From Dokdonia sp. Dokd-P16 (lineage in GTDB: Bacteria > Bacteroidota > Bacteroidia > Flavobacteriales > Flavobacteriaceae): a stretch of DNA of 64,000 bases. This document shows, piece by piece, positions 1-10,200 of this stretch. The DNA lies in NCBI RefSeq assembly GCF_003095655.1, contig NZ_CP029151.1, positions 1,673,001-1,737,000 of the forward strand. Direction: 5' to 3'. A program made the translations under genes and the position numbers. Under the pieces are notes generated by a model. The model was not told where the DNA came from. It searched no databases and saw only the letters and a program-made list of their open reading frames with translations. Numbering within the stretch: the stretch's first letter is position 1; every line of letters starts with the position of its first letter.

Positions 1-1
1 A

Positions 2-358
2 CACCAGACATTTGAGACAGATGCCTTTGTAATCTGTAGTTTTGTGCCTAGAAAGTACGACTATCATCCGCTCAGTATTCCAGCGCCATACAATCATAGT
101 AATATAGATAGTGATGAGGTATTGTATTATGTAGATGGTGATTTTATGAGCCGTACAGATGTAGAGGCGGGACATATTTCTTTACACCCAGCAGGGATTC
201 CACACGGTCCGCACCCAGGAACTGCTGAGAAAAGTATAGGGAAAGAGGGAACAGAAGAGCTTGCAGTGATGGTAGATACTTTTAAACCACTTATGGTTTG
301 CAAAGATGCTATGGCAATTGCAGATGAAAGCTATTATCAAAGCTGGCTAGACCACTAA
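2..358 (+). CDS. hmgA: Homogentisate 1,2-dioxygenase, C-terminal part (5' end outside window)
   Basis: The reading frame is open from the window edge to TAA, giving about 118 C-terminal residues; the GTG at 44 is internal. The stretch HQTFETDAFVICSFVPRK and the later SLHPAGIPHGPHPG are typical of homogentisate dioxygenase, the iron enzyme that opens the aromatic ring of homogentisate to maleylacetoacetate in the cytosol. The HPAGIPHGPHP segment holds one of the family's iron-ligand histidines and the SDEVLYY segment the ligand glutamate. The gene lies upstream of hppD, which makes homogentisate, so the two form a tyrosine-degradation unit. Identity is firm; the N-terminal two thirds are not visible. 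Confidence 0.93.
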   Translation, partial: HQTFETDAFVICSFVPRKYDYHPLSIPAPYNHSNIDSDEVLYYVDGDFMSRTDVEAGHISLHPAGIPHGPHPGTAEKSIGKEGTEELAVMVDTFKPLMVCKDAMAIADESYYQSWLDH

Positions 359-366
359 ACATCAAT

Positions 367-840
367 ATGCAAAATAAATTACCTGCAGATCCGTCTGCAT
401 TAATATTAGGAATCGTTGGCCTCGTGATAGGTATTGCTGGTTGCTGTTGTTATGGATTTACCGCAATAATACCATTAGGATTGAGTATCGCAGGACTTGT
501 AATGGCAAATAAGAGCATGAAACTCTATCGCTTAAACCCAGAAGAATTTTCTGAGTCTAGCAGGAGTAACGTTTCCATAGCACGAGTTCTTAATATTATT
601 TCTATCATTTTAAATGGGTTGTTCTTACTTATCGTGATAGGAGCGCTTGCATTTTTAGGAGTTGCTGGTATGACAGGAGCATTTGATGATCTTACAAATG
701 ATGCATACAGTACAGATAACAACTGGGAATACGAAGATGACTTTAATGATGATGTTTTTATAGAAGAAGAAGTAGATTCTATAAGTACAGATTCTATTTT
801 CTTAAATGAAGTGTTTCCAGAAAGAGATAGTATTGAGTAA
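367..840 (+). CDS. CCC-motif membrane protein (DUF4190-like)
   Basis: This 157-residue protein starts 8 nt after the hmgA stop, so it is probably co-transcribed. A first hydrophobic segment (residues about 12-45) contains the run GCCCYGF. It is followed by a second membrane segment (about 70-100) and a very acidic C-terminal tail rich in Asp, Glu and Ser. The layout matches small Bacteroidetes proteins named for the CCC motif. Their function is unknown and nothing here links it biochemically to tyrosine breakdown. Three nucleotides after the stop lies a copy of the CGCTTTCGCGAAAGCG palindrome. Confidence 0.75.
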   Translation: MQNKLPADPSALILGIVGLVIGIAGCCCYGFTAIIPLGLSIAGLVMANKSMKLYRLNPEEFSESSRSNVSIARVLNIISIILNGLFLLIVIGALAFLGVAGMTGAFDDLTNDAYSTDNNWEYEDDFNDDVFIEEEVDSISTDSIFLNEVFPERDSIE

Positions 841-843
841 TAC

Positions 844-859
844 CGCTTTCGCGAAAGCG
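844..859. repeat. Iterated palindrome copy 1 (intergenic)
   Basis: A perfect 16-bp CGCTTTCGCGAAAGCG begins 3 nt after the stop of the CCC-motif gene and about 100 nt before hppD. No T-run follows, so it is not a standard terminator. Confidence 0.95.
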
Positions 860-915
860 TAACAAAAACAAATAATAATCTGCTACGGCAGAAGACTTAT
901 AAATTAGTATTAATA

Positions 916-943
916 GTGAAGTAATAGCTTAAACTAACTTCAC
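916..943. promoter_or_regulatory. Inverted repeat upstream of hppD
   Basis: GTGAAGT (916-922) is mirrored by ACTTCAC (937-943), ending 15 nt before the hppD start. It could be a regulator site or a leader hairpin. No family can be named from the sequence alone. Confidence 0.35.
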
Positions 944-958
944 CGAAAAGTAACAACT

Positions 959-2119
959 ATGAGCAAAGACTTAAAATCTGTAGACTACGGATTAGAAAAA
1001 ATATTTGAAGGAGCGCAGGATTTTCTTCCGCTTCTAGGGACAGACTATGTGGAGTTTTATGTGGGTAATGCAAAACAAGCAGCACACTTTTATAAAACGG
1101 CATTTGGTTTTCAATCATATGCTTACAAAGGTCTTGAGACGGGATCTCGTGATGAGGTGAGTTATGTGCTTAAGCAAGATAAAATACGCATCGTACTAAC
1201 GACGCCACTTAACAGTAAGTCGCCAATAAACGATCACATTGTAAAGCATGGTGATGGTGTAAAGGTGGTTGCTTTATGGGTAGAAGATGCAAGAAGTGCT
1301 TATGAAGAAACTACAAAACGTGGAGCAAAGTCATATTGTGAACCATTTGTAGAGACAGATGAGCATGGAGAAACGGTACGCGCTGGTATTTATACGTATG
1401 GAGAAACGGTACACATGTTTGTAGAACGTAAAAATTACAAAGGAGCGTTTTTACCAGGTTTTAGAAAATGGGAATCAGATTATAATCCAGAGCCTACAGG
1501 TTTAAAATATGTAGATCACATGGTGGGTAATGTGGGCTGGAACCAGATGAATACTTGGGTGAAGTTTTATGAAGAGGTGATGGGGTTTGTAAACTTCTTG
1601 TCTTTTGACGATAAGCAAATTCACACAGAATACTCGGCACTTATGAGTAAGGTGATGAGTAATGGAAACGGTCGTATTAAATTCCCTATAAACGAACCTG
1701 CAGAGGCAGCAAAGAAATCTCAAATAGAAGAATATTTAGATTTTTATGAAGGAGCTGGTGTACAGCACCTCGCACTTGCAACAGATGATATTATCAAAAC
1801 CGTAGCGCAGCTTAAGGCTCGTGGTATCGAGTTTTTACCACCACCACCACAAACGTATTATGATGATATCCCACAAAGACTGGGTGAGCACATGAAGGTG
1901 ATGAAGGAAGATATAGAACGTTTACAAGAGCTTTCTATCCTTGTAGATGCGGATGAAGATGGATATTTACTTCAGATATTTACTAAACCTCTAGAAGACA
2001 GGCCAACCCTATTTTTTGAAATCATACAACGTATGGGAGCAAAAGGATTTGGTGCAGGAAACTTTAAGGCACTCTTTGAGTCTATAGAAAGAGAGCAAGC
2101 ACAGAGAGGAACTTTATAA
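959..2119 (+). CDS. hppD: 4-hydroxyphenylpyruvate dioxygenase
   Basis: This 386-residue, full-length enzyme converts 4-hydroxyphenylpyruvate to homogentisate, the step before HmgA. It has two vicinal-oxygen-chelate halves. The expected iron ligands are present: His187 (VDHMVGN), His270 (VQHLALATDD) and Glu354 (FFEIIQR). The C-terminal block LLQIFTKPLEDRPTLFFE is nearly diagnostic, as is the GFGAGNFKALFESIE tail that closes over the active site. ATG at 959 gives the usual family length. The gene is followed by an iterated palindrome and then a terminator hairpin. Confidence 0.97.
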   Translation: MSKDLKSVDYGLEKIFEGAQDFLPLLGTDYVEFYVGNAKQAAHFYKTAFGFQSYAYKGLETGSRDEVSYVLKQDKIRIVLTTPLNSKSPINDHIVKHGDGVKVVALWVEDARSAYEETTKRGAKSYCEPFVETDEHGETVRAGIYTYGETVHMFVERKNYKGAFLPGFRKWESDYNPEPTGLKYVDHMVGNVGWNQMNTWVKFYEEVMGFVNFLSFDDKQIHTEYSALMSKVMSNGNGRIKFPINEPAEAAKKSQIEEYLDFYEGAGVQHLALATDDIIKTVAQLKARGIEFLPPPPQTYYDDIPQRLGEHMKVMKEDIERLQELSILVDADEDGYLLQIFTKPLEDRPTLFFEIIQRMGAKGFGAGNFKALFESIEREQAQRGTL

Positions 2120-2130
2120 CTTCTTAAGTA

Positions 2131-2146
2131 CGCTTTCGCGAAAGCG
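2131..2146. repeat. Iterated palindrome copy 2 (intergenic)
   Basis: A perfect 16-bp copy, extended to 20 bp by flanking TA/TA (2129-2148), starts 11 nt after the hppD stop. It is separate from the terminator hairpin further downstream. Confidence 0.95.
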
Positions 2147-2182
2147 TAACCCTGTTATTTACACAATTACAATTATTTAACT

Positions 2183-2216
2183 AAAACTTCGTCTTAGAAA
2201 TAGGACGGAGTTTTTT
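2183..2216 (+). terminator. Rho-independent terminator after hppD
   Basis: AAAACTTCGTC (2183-2193) pairs with GACGGAGTTTT (2204-2214) with one G-T wobble, and the T-run continues to 2216. Confidence 0.8.
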
Positions 2217-2223
2217 GTTATTC

Positions 2224-2231
2224 TATTTTTG
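2224..2231 (+). promoter_or_regulatory. TAnnTTTG promoter box for the DUF3108 gene
   Basis: TATTTTTG lies about 50 nt upstream of the ATG at 2280 and directly after the hppD terminator. It matches the Bacteroidetes -7 element. No clear TTG -33 box is visible. Confidence 0.45.
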
Positions 2232-2279
2232 GAATAACAATTGTATTATATGCTTTGTACAACCAAATAACGACCTAAA

Positions 2280-3098
2280 ATGAAGTCACATAACAAATAC
2301 ATACCTGCCTTATTAATAGTGATAGTGCTTCTTGTGAGTACTGCCTTTATGCAGGCGCCCGTAGGTAATGGTGTGATGAAACATAAGGATACATATCAAG
2401 CTGGAGAGTGGCTTAAATTTAGAGTACACTACGGACTGCTTACTGGTGGTTATGCTACTATAGACATTAAAGATGCTACTTATAAAGGAAAGCCAGTACA
2501 TCACATTAAAGGTTTTGGTGAGACTACAGGTATTGTGGGATTAGCCTTTGGAGTAGAGGATTACTATGAAAGCTGGGTAGATAAAAAGACAGATTTGCCA
2601 TATAAGTTTTTACGTAAAATAGATGAGGGTGGTCACACTAAAAACAAAGTTATAGAGTTTGATCAAGTGGCACATAAAGCGCATATAAACGATTTAAAGC
2701 GAAATAAGAAAACCACTATTGATACAGAACCGGGCATTCAAGATATGGTCTCTGCAATGTATTACTTGCGTAATAATCTTACCACAGATGGATTAAAGGC
2801 AGGTGATGAAGTCAATCTCACCATGTTTTTTGATGGAGAAAACTATCCATTTAAAATGCGCTTTTTGGAAAGAGAGACGATTCGTACGAAGTTTGGAAAG
2901 GTAAAGACATTAGTATTTAGACCACTCGTACAGTCTGGTCGTGTTTTTCAAGAAAAAGAAAGTCTTACGATATGGGTGAGTGACGATGATAATAAAATAC
3001 CACTACGTATTAAGGCAGAATTATCTGTAGGTTCACTTAAAGCAGATCTAGACGCTTATAAAGGACTTAAGCATCCTTTTGAGATCGTGTTTGATTAA
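2280..3098 (+). CDS. DUF3108 domain-containing protein
   Basis: A 272-residue protein with an N-terminal hydrophobic segment (residues about 8-24), probably a signal peptide or anchor. The rest (YQAGEWLKFRVHYGLL, then an all-beta pattern ending in LDAYKGLKHPFEIVFD) matches DUF3108, a periplasmic beta-rich family of unknown function in Gram-negatives. The gene stands between terminators and its own promoter box, so it looks monocistronic. Family assignment is from recognised sequence pattern; no catalytic residues can be proposed. Confidence 0.8.
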   Translation: MKSHNKYIPALLIVIVLLVSTAFMQAPVGNGVMKHKDTYQAGEWLKFRVHYGLLTGGYATIDIKDATYKGKPVHHIKGFGETTGIVGLAFGVEDYYESWVDKKTDLPYKFLRKIDEGGHTKNKVIEFDQVAHKAHINDLKRNKKTTIDTEPGIQDMVSAMYYLRNNLTTDGLKAGDEVNLTMFFDGENYPFKMRFLERETIRTKFGKVKTLVFRPLVQSGRVFQEKESLTIWVSDDDNKIPLRIKAELSVGSLKADLDAYKGLKHPFEIVFD

Positions 3099-3201
3099 GG
3101 ATTTTGTAAATTGCCACTTAATAAATTAGGCAACACAGCGTTGATGTTTATCATATATGAAGTATTTGATAAGCTCAATATTTACGGTCCAATAACTACA
3201 C

Positions 3202-4140
3202 ATGAAAAAGCCCATTCAGCCAGACATAGAAAAAATTATCAATCAGCTTGATGATAAGTACGAGAAGATAGATCAAGATCTTGATGATCATCTTGAAGGA
3301 TTACTGCAAAGTAAGCCTATCACTTATTGGGACTATATCCATACGGATGCATTATTAAGCCTGCAGTTACCACGAACGAGCATGCCAGATGAAAATGTAT
3401 TTATCATGTATCATCAGGTTAATGAGTTACTTTTCAAGATGGTGCTATGGGAGATTGAGCAAGTAGCTCATCATCCAAAGCTTACTGTAGATTTTTTTAG
3501 CTCTCGCTTAGGACGTATAAGTCGGTATTTTGATATGCTCACAAGTTCTTTCTCGATTATGCAAGAAGGAATGGATGTCGAGCAGTACATGAAATTTAGA
3601 AAAACCCTTACTCCAGCTAGTGGTTTTCAAAGTGCACAGTATAGAAAAATAGAGTTTGCAAGTACAGATTTAATAAATCTTATAGATAATCGCTTTCGCG
3701 AAAGCATAGACCGCAATACTCCGTACGAACATGCGTTAGAACATCTATATTGGCAAGCCGCCGGCAAAGATTATCATACTGGTAAAAAATCTTATTTGCT
3801 CACAGCCTTTGAAGAGAAGTATAAAAACGACTTTGTAGCGTTTACAAAAGAATATAATACTATAAATTTGTATGCCCGCTTTAAAAGTTTACCTCAAGAA
3901 GTACGTGAGAATCAAAAGTTACGTGATGCTATGCGTCACTACGATTACACAGTAAATGTAACTTGGGTAATGTCTCATTATCATGCTGCAAATCATTACT
4001 TAAATAATGGTGAGAAAGTGGTGGAGGCAACAGGCGGAAGCGAATGGACAAAATATATGCACCCTAAATACCAGCGACGTATTTTCTTTCCAGAAGTCTG
4101 GACTGCAGAAGAGCTAGCAAACTGGGGGCATGATGTATAA
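3202..4140 (+). CDS. kynA: Tryptophan 2,3-dioxygenase
   Basis: A 312-residue heme enzyme that opens the indole ring of tryptophan to N-formylkynurenine, the first step of the kynurenine pathway. Recognisable blocks are YWDYIHTDALLSLQ, the substrate-pocket segment MYHQVNELLFKMVLWEIEQ, LTPASGFQSAQYRKIEF and the C-terminal ATGGSEWTKYM. Length is near the bacterial norm. Residues 164-168 (RFRES) are encoded by an iterated palindrome. The stop overlaps the next start by one base (TAATG), so kynA is translationally coupled to the M23 peptidase gene. Confidence 0.95.
   Translation: MKKPIQPDIEKIINQLDDKYEKIDQDLDDHLEGLLQSKPITYWDYIHTDALLSLQLPRTSMPDENVFIMYHQVNELLFKMVLWEIEQVAHHPKLTVDFFSSRLGRISRYFDMLTSSFSIMQEGMDVEQYMKFRKTLTPASGFQSAQYRKIEFASTDLINLIDNRFRESIDRNTPYEHALEHLYWQAAGKDYHTGKKSYLLTAFEEKYKNDFVAFTKEYNTINLYARFKSLPQEVRENQKLRDAMRHYDYTVNVTWVMSHYHAANHYLNNGEKVVEATGGSEWTKYMHPKYQRRIFFPEVWTAEELANWGHDV
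3691..3706. repeat. Iterated palindrome copy 3 (inside kynA)
   Basis: CGCTTTCGCGAAAGCA, one mismatch to the 16-bp consensus, is read as RFRES at residues 164-168 of kynA. Confidence 0.92.
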
Positions 4141-5447
4141 TGAATGACAACTTATTTTTTGTGAAATATTACCACCACTATCTTTTAGTTTTTTTTAGTT
4201 TTTTAGTTTTTGCTTGCGGTGACGCTACCTCAGATACGGTAGAAGATGAAGAAATTTATACTGCGCCACCAGAAGTAGTTAAAGAGTACGGTTACGTGCT
4301 TGATGATTATATTGTAGAGCGAGATACCGTGCAATCTGGAGATAGTTTTGGGAAGATTCTTTTTGATGCAAACGTAGATTATGCAACAATTGAAGAGATT
4401 TCTGATTCTGTAAAATCAGTTTTTGATACGCGCCGCATTAGAAAAGGAAAACCATATGTTTTACTTAAATCAAAAGACTCTTTAGAGGCCGCTCAGGTAT
4501 TTATTTATGAGCAAAATAGGGAAGACTACGTAGTAGTTGATTTTAAGGAGAATGTGAAAGCTGCGGCAAGAAAGCATCCTACAACAACTTATGAGCGTGA
4601 GATTTCTGGAGTAATAAACAGTAATCTATCATCCACTTTTGATGATCTTGGGGTAAGTGTGAATGTCGCTTATAAAATGGCAGATATTTATGCGTGGACT
4701 ATTGATTTCTTTAAGCTTCAAAAAGGTGACCGTTTTAAAGCAATATATGAAGAGCGCTTTGTAAATGATACTATTCCAGCAGGAGTAGGCAAAATTAAAG
4801 CTGTTCTTTTTGAACATGCGGGACGTGAGATTTATGCATTTAGATTTGCAAATGACTCGCTAGCCGGAGGTTTTGACTACTTTGATGAAAATGGAGATAA
4901 TTTACGTCGTGCATTCTTAAAAGGGCCACTTAAATTCAATAGAATCTCATCTAGATATAACCTTAAGCGACGTATAAAATATTATGGCTATAAGTTGCGC
5001 CCACATAAAGGGACTGACTTTGCTGGAGCTATAGGCACTCCTATTCTTGCTACTGCAGATGGGGTGGTGACTAAATCTGAACGACGTGGAGGTAACGGTA
5101 ATTATGTAAAAATACGCCACAACGCTACTTATGATACACAATACCTACACATGCAAAAAAGAGCTGTAAAAGTAGGTCAGTCTGTGCGTCAGGGAGATGT
5201 AATAGGAACTATAGGTATGACTGGAAATTCTGGTGGGCCCCACGTGTGTTATCGCTTTTGGAAAAATGGAAAACAAGTGGATCCTTTTAAAGAAGATCTT
5301 CCAGCATCAAAACCGCTAGATGACCATTTAAAACCTATTTACGATAGTATACGCAAACCTCTCAGACTTCAACTAGATAATATCCCATTTATGAGTGAAG
5401 CAGAAATGGAGTTTGCACAACAGCAAGCAGAAGAAAAACAACAGTAA
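4140..5447 (+). CDS. M23 family peptidoglycan peptidase, putative lipoprotein
   Basis: A 435-residue protein with a hydrophobic N-terminus and a lipobox-like VFAC (Cys26), so probably a lipoprotein. Residues about 60-130 resemble the LysM-like/OapA region preceding many M23 domains. The C-terminal lysostaphin-type domain has the zinc motif H289-K-G-T-D293, the YLHM histidine (His337) and [15 protein letters not shown], where the usual H-x-H is H368-x-C370. Such enzymes cut peptidoglycan cross-links or regulate that cutting. The start overlaps the kynA stop, and pgi follows 17 nt downstream, so the three genes form an operon with no obvious shared pathway. Confidence 0.88.
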   Translation: MNDNLFFVKYYHHYLLVFFSFLVFACGDATSDTVEDEEIYTAPPEVVKEYGYVLDDYIVERDTVQSGDSFGKILFDANVDYATIEEISDSVKSVFDTRRIRKGKPYVLLKSKDSLEAAQVFIYEQNREDYVVVDFKENVKAAARKHPTTTYEREISGVINSNLSSTFDDLGVSVNVAYKMADIYAWTIDFFKLQKGDRFKAIYEERFVNDTIPAGVGKIKAVLFEHAGREIYAFRFANDSLAGGFDYFDENGDNLRRAFLKGPLKFNRISSRYNLKRRIKYYGYKLRPHKGTDFAGAIGTPILATADGVVTKSERRGGNGNYVKIRHNATYDTQYLHMQKRAVKVGQSVRQGDVIGTIGMTGNSGGPHVCYRFWKNGKQVDPFKEDLPASKPLDDHLKPIYDSIRKPLRLQLDNIPFMSEAEMEFAQQQAEEKQQ

Positions 5448-5464
5448 CCTCAAGAATTTGCCTA

Positions 5465-7078
5465 ATGAAAAATATAAACCCAACTACAACAGCAGCTTGG
5501 AAAGCATTAGAAACGCATTACAAGGAAACAAAAGATACGCTATTAGTAGATCTTTTTAAGGATAGTGCTCGTGCAGAAGAGTTTACTATCATTTGGGATT
5601 CTTTATATGTAGATTATAGTAAAAATAGAATCACAACTAAAACTCGGGCTCTTCTTGTGCAACTTGCAGAAGAGGTAGGCTTAAAAGAGGCAATTGATAG
5701 CTATTTTGGTGGGGATGCAATAAACGCAACCGAGGATCGAGCAGTGATGCATACTGCATTACGTGATGAAAAGAGTGATGCCTTTGCTAAGGAAGAGGTG
5801 GATGAGGTAAAAAAGTCAATCGAACTATTTACTGAAAAAGTGATATCTGGTAAGCATAAAGGAGCTACTGGTAAAGAGATTACAGATGTTGTAAATATAG
5901 GAATAGGCGGTTCTGATCTCGGGCCAGTGATGGTTGTTGAGGCATTGCAGTTTTACAAAAACCACTTGACTACTCATTTTATATCAAATGTAGATGGTGA
6001 TCATGTAATGGAGACTATTAAAGATCTTAATCCAGAAACAACGCTTTTTGTAATTGTATCAAAGACTTTTACAACTCAAGAGACATTGAGTAACGCTACA
6101 ACAGTAAGAAAGTGGTTTGTAGACCAACTTGGAGAAGAAGAGGTAGGTAGCCATTTTGTTGCAGTGTCAACAAATGAGGAGGCTATTGCTAGCTTTGGTA
6201 TTTCTTCAGATAACGTATTCCCTATGTGGAACTGGGTGGGAGGACGCTTTTCTCTTTGGAGCTCAGTAGGTTTGTCTATAGCGCTTGCTGTGGGTTATAA
6301 AAACTTTGAAGGCTTACTGCATGGCGCATTTAAAATGGATGAGCATTTTAAAAACACGTCATTTGATCAAAACATTCCAGTGATTACGGCACTCTTAAGT
6401 GTGTGGTATAACAATTTTTATGGTGCAGAGACAGAGGCTGTAATTCCTTACTCTCAGTATTTGCATAGGCTTCCAGCATACTTGCAGCAAGCAATTATGG
6501 AAAGTAACGGGAAAAGTGTAGATCGTAATGGTGATCGCGTTACTTATGAAACTGGAAATATTATTTGGGGCGAACCAGGAACCAACTCACAGCATGCTTT
6601 TTTCCAATTAATACATCAAGGAACAAAGTTAATTCCTGCAGATTTTATTGGTTTTAAAAAATCACTTCACGGTAATCAAGATCACCATGATAAGCTTATG
6701 GCAAATTTCTTTGCACAAACAGAAGCGCTCATGAATGGTAAGACGGTATCTCAAGTGGAGCAGGATTTTGAGGGAAGTACGCTTTCGCGAAAGCGTATAG
6801 AAGAACTTACCCCTTTTAAAGTTTTTGAAGGAAATAAGCCTACTACCACTATTTTAGGGGAGAAGCTTACTCCAGAGAGCTTAGGGTCACTGGTAGCAAT
6901 GTATGAGCATAAAATTTTTGTACAAGGAGTGATATGGAATATATACTCTTATGATCAATGGGGAGTTGAGCTAGGAAAACAACTTGCAAAAAAAGTGCTT
7001 AATGAGTTCAGTACTGGAACAAGTGAAAATCATGATAGTTCTACTAAGAATTTAATGAAATACTATAAAGAAGCGTAG
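5465..7078 (+). CDS. pgi: Glucose-6-phosphate isomerase
   Basis: A 537-residue glycolytic isomerase interconverting glucose-6-phosphate and fructose-6-phosphate. Family signatures are clear: [14 protein letters not shown], the sugar-phosphate [24 protein letters not shown] and [19 protein letters not shown]. Length is close to the E. coli type. An iterated palindrome encodes TLSRKR at about residues 438-443, in the variable stretch before the conserved PFKVFEGN. The gene is last in the kynA-M23-pgi run and is followed by a strong terminator. Confidence 0.97.
   Translation: MKNINPTTTAAWKALETHYKETKDTLLVDLFKDSARAEEFTIIWDSLYVDYSKNRITTKTRALLVQLAEEVGLKEAIDSYFGGDAINATEDRAVMHTALRDEKSDAFAKEEVDEVKKSIELFTEKVISGKHKGATGKEITDVVNIGIGGSDLGPVMVVEALQFYKNHLTTHFISNVDGDHVMETIKDLNPETTLFVIVSKTFTTQETLSNATTVRKWFVDQLGEEEVGSHFVAVSTNEEAIASFGISSDNVFPMWNWVGGRFSLWSSVGLSIALAVGYKNFEGLLHGAFKMDEHFKNTSFDQNIPVITALLSVWYNNFYGAETEAVIPYSQYLHRLPAYLQQAIMESNGKSVDRNGDRVTYETGNIIWGEPGTNSQHAFFQLIHQGTKLIPADFIGFKKSLHGNQDHHDKLMANFFAQTEALMNGKTVSQVEQDFEGSTLSRKRIEELTPFKVFEGNKPTTTILGEKLTPESLGSLVAMYEHKIFVQGVIWNIYSYDQWGVELGKQLAKKVLNEFSTGTSENHDSSTKNLMKYYKEA
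6780..6795. repeat. Iterated palindrome copy 4 (inside pgi)
   Basis: A perfect 16-bp copy with TA/TA flanks (20-bp palindrome 6778-6797), read as LSRKR in a variable loop of pgi. Confidence 0.95.
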
Positions 7079-7108
7079 TAAATAATTGACTACTAGTATC
7101 TTATTGAT

Positions 7109-7141
7109 AAACCCTTCAGGCTAATGTTTGAAGGGTTTTTT
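7109..7141 (+). terminator. Rho-independent terminator after pgi
   Basis: AAACCCTTCA (7109-7118) pairs perfectly with TGAAGGGTTT (7129-7138), followed by a run of T. Confidence 0.88.
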
Positions 7142-7193
7142 TGGTTTTACAAAATGAAAAAACCTTCTCATATAAGTTAACGTTAAGTTAATA

Positions 7194-7223
7194 TTGGCAC
7201 TCCACAAATTTAGAGTAATTTTG
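7194..7223 (+). promoter_or_regulatory. Bacteroidetes-type promoter of the Oar-like receptor
   Basis: TTG at 7194-7196, a 19-bp spacer and TAATTTTG at 7216-7223 match the Bacteroidetes -33/-7 consensus. The ATG follows 24 nt downstream. This is the best-formed promoter in the window. Confidence 0.75.
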
Positions 7224-7247
7224 CAGCGCTAATTATTAACAAATATC

Positions 7248-10200
7248 ATGAAGAAAATTACATTTTTATCATTGATCGCCATGTTTCTAGTGACGGTATC
7301 GTCATTAGCACAAGGGGTAACGACAAGTTCTATCTCTGGACGTGTGTTAGACAACACAGAAGGTCCATTGCCTGGAGCAAACATTATTGCAACGCACGTG
7401 CCTACAGGTTCTGTGTATGGAGCAGTAACAGATTTTGATGGTTTTTACCGTCTACCTAACCTTAAGTCAGGAGGTCCTTACAACGTTACAATTACTTACG
7501 TAGGATTTGAGGATTATGCACTTAATGGATTTAGTTTATCTCTTGGTGAGACTAAGAGAATTAGTGTAACAATGCAAGAAAATGCAAATGCTCTTGATGA
7601 GATTGTAATTACTGGCTCAAACAACAGTATTTTTAACACTAATAAAACGGGATCAGAAACTTCTATTTCTGAACGTGACATTGCTACTATTCCTTCTGTT
7701 TCTAGAGGAATTGCAGATTTTGCTCGTGTTACTCCTCAAGCTCAACTTTCTGAAGGAGATGATGGTTTTTCTATCTCTTTAGGTGGTCAAAACAACCGTT
7801 ACAACGCAATCTATATTGATGGTGCTGTTAACAATGATGTTTTTGGACTTGCGGGATCAGGTACAAACGGAGGTCAAACGGGTGTAAGTCCTTTCTCTGT
7901 AGATGCTATTGAGTCTTTCCAAATTAACCTAGCTCCTTTTGATGTACGTCAGTCAGGATTCTCTGGTGGTTCTGTAAACGCTGTAACACGTTCTGGTTCT
8001 AATAACTGGGAAGGTAGTGTATACGGTTTCTTAAGAAACGAAAGTCTTGCTGGAAAAACTCCAGTAGATTTAACAAACGAAGGTGACGAGCGTGAGAAGC
8101 TTGCAGAATTTTCTGCTAAGACTTACGGTATCCGTATAGGTGGACCAATTGTAAAGGATAAATTATTCTTCTTTGCAAATTATGAGCGTCAAGATGACGA
8201 GACTCCACAACCATTTAACTTCTCAAACTATCAAGGAAGATCTTCTGAAGCAGAAATTGCAAACCTTTCTAGCTTCTTGCAATCTGAGTATGGTTATAAC
8301 CCTGGTACATTTGATAACAATACTAGAACTTTAGAAAGCGACAAGATAAACTTACGTTTAGATTGGAATATCAACGATAATCACAAAGTTTCTATCCGTC
8401 AAGGTGTAGTTGAGGCAACAAACTTAGAAGCTCGTAATTCAGGAGAAAGAGGAATTGGATTCATCAATGGATCTGAGTTTTTTGAAACTAAAACATATTC
8501 TACTGCATTTGAATTAAACTCTACGTTTGGTTCTAAATTTGCAAACAACTTGAAGATTGGATATACTTCAGTAAAGGATGATAGAGATCCTTCTGGAAAT
8601 CCATTCCCTACAGTAGACATTCAAGATGGTGGAGGTACAATCTCTTTTGGATCAGAACCATTCTCAACTGCAAATTTACTTGAGCAGGATATCTTTACTA
8701 TTAATAACAACTTCCAGATTTTTTCTGGACGTCACGCTGTAACTCTTGGTGCGAATCTTGAGATAGCATCTGCTAAGAACTTATTCTTTGCTTATAACTA
8801 TGGAGATTATACTTTTGAAGATCAGTTTGATGCTGATGATAACTTAGTTTCTTCTGGACTTGATCAGTTCTTAGCTGGGCAAGATGCAGATGTATTCCAA
8901 CATGGTTATTCTTTAGTAGGTAATGGTGCTGTAGGTGATGAGTCTGCTGGATCTGCAGATTTTGGAACTTCACAATTAGGTTTCTACGTTCAAGATGAAG
9001 TTCAAGTAACTGAAAACTTCAAAATAACAGGAGGTATCCGTGTGGATGTTCCTTATTGGGAAGATGGTACTGTAAATGATGACTTCAATACAAGAACTGT
9101 TGGCCTATTAACTGCTGCGGGTAAAGATTTACAAGGAGCACGCGTAGGACAAGGAGTAGATGCTTCTGCTCACATTGCACCACGTTTAGGATTTAACTGG
9201 GATGTATTTGGAAACAACACTACACAAGTACGTGGAGGATTAGGAGTATTTACTTCAAGACTTCCATTAGTATGGCCAGGAGGAACTTACAACAACAATG
9301 GTGTTACTGGAGGCTTTAGCTTTATCTTCGGAGAGGAATTCCAACCTGATGTAAACCAACAAACACAAGTTGTAGCAGCTGGTTCTGGAGGAGTAGGTGG
9401 AAACATCGATCTTTTTGCTAAGAACTTTAAGCTTCCACAAGTAGGAAAGTATAACATTGCTATAGATCAAAAATTACCAATTTGGGGATTAATTGCATCT
9501 GCAGATTTCTTATATAATGATGTACTTACAGATGTTTATTATGAGAACTTAAACTTAGGTGAGCCAGTAGGAACTTATGAAGGAGCAGATAACCGTCCAT
9601 TCTATAATCGTAGTGATGAAATCGATGATACTTACGGAAGAATCATTTTAGCATCAAATACAAACGAAGGATCTTCTTATAATGCAACTTTTACACTTAG
9701 AAAACCATTCCAAAATGGTTTCCAAGGGCAAGTTTCTTATTCTTACGGAGAGTCTGAAAAAATATTTGATGGAACTTCTTCTCAAAACAGCTCACAGTGG
9801 AGAGGGATTCAAACTGTAAACGGTAAGAATTCAGATATTCCTTTATCTAGATCTGACTTTTCATTAGGTAGCCGTATCTCAGGAAACGCATCTTATGAGA
9901 TTGAATATGGAGGAGATTTCGGAGGAAAAACTACAATAGGTCTTTTCTATGAAGGATCACAATCTTCGCCTTATAGCTTTACATATAGAGAAGGACGTGA
10001 TTTATTAAATGACGATTCTAGAGATAATGCTCTTATCTATGTACCTACAAATGCTTTAGATGCAAATCAGATTAATATTGCAGATATTGTAGATAGAGAA
10101 ACTGGTGTAGTTCTTGTTCCAGAACAAGCACAACGTGAGATTCTTGAAGCATTTATCGAGAATGATGATTATCTAAGCACTCGAAGAGGAAAGTATGCAG

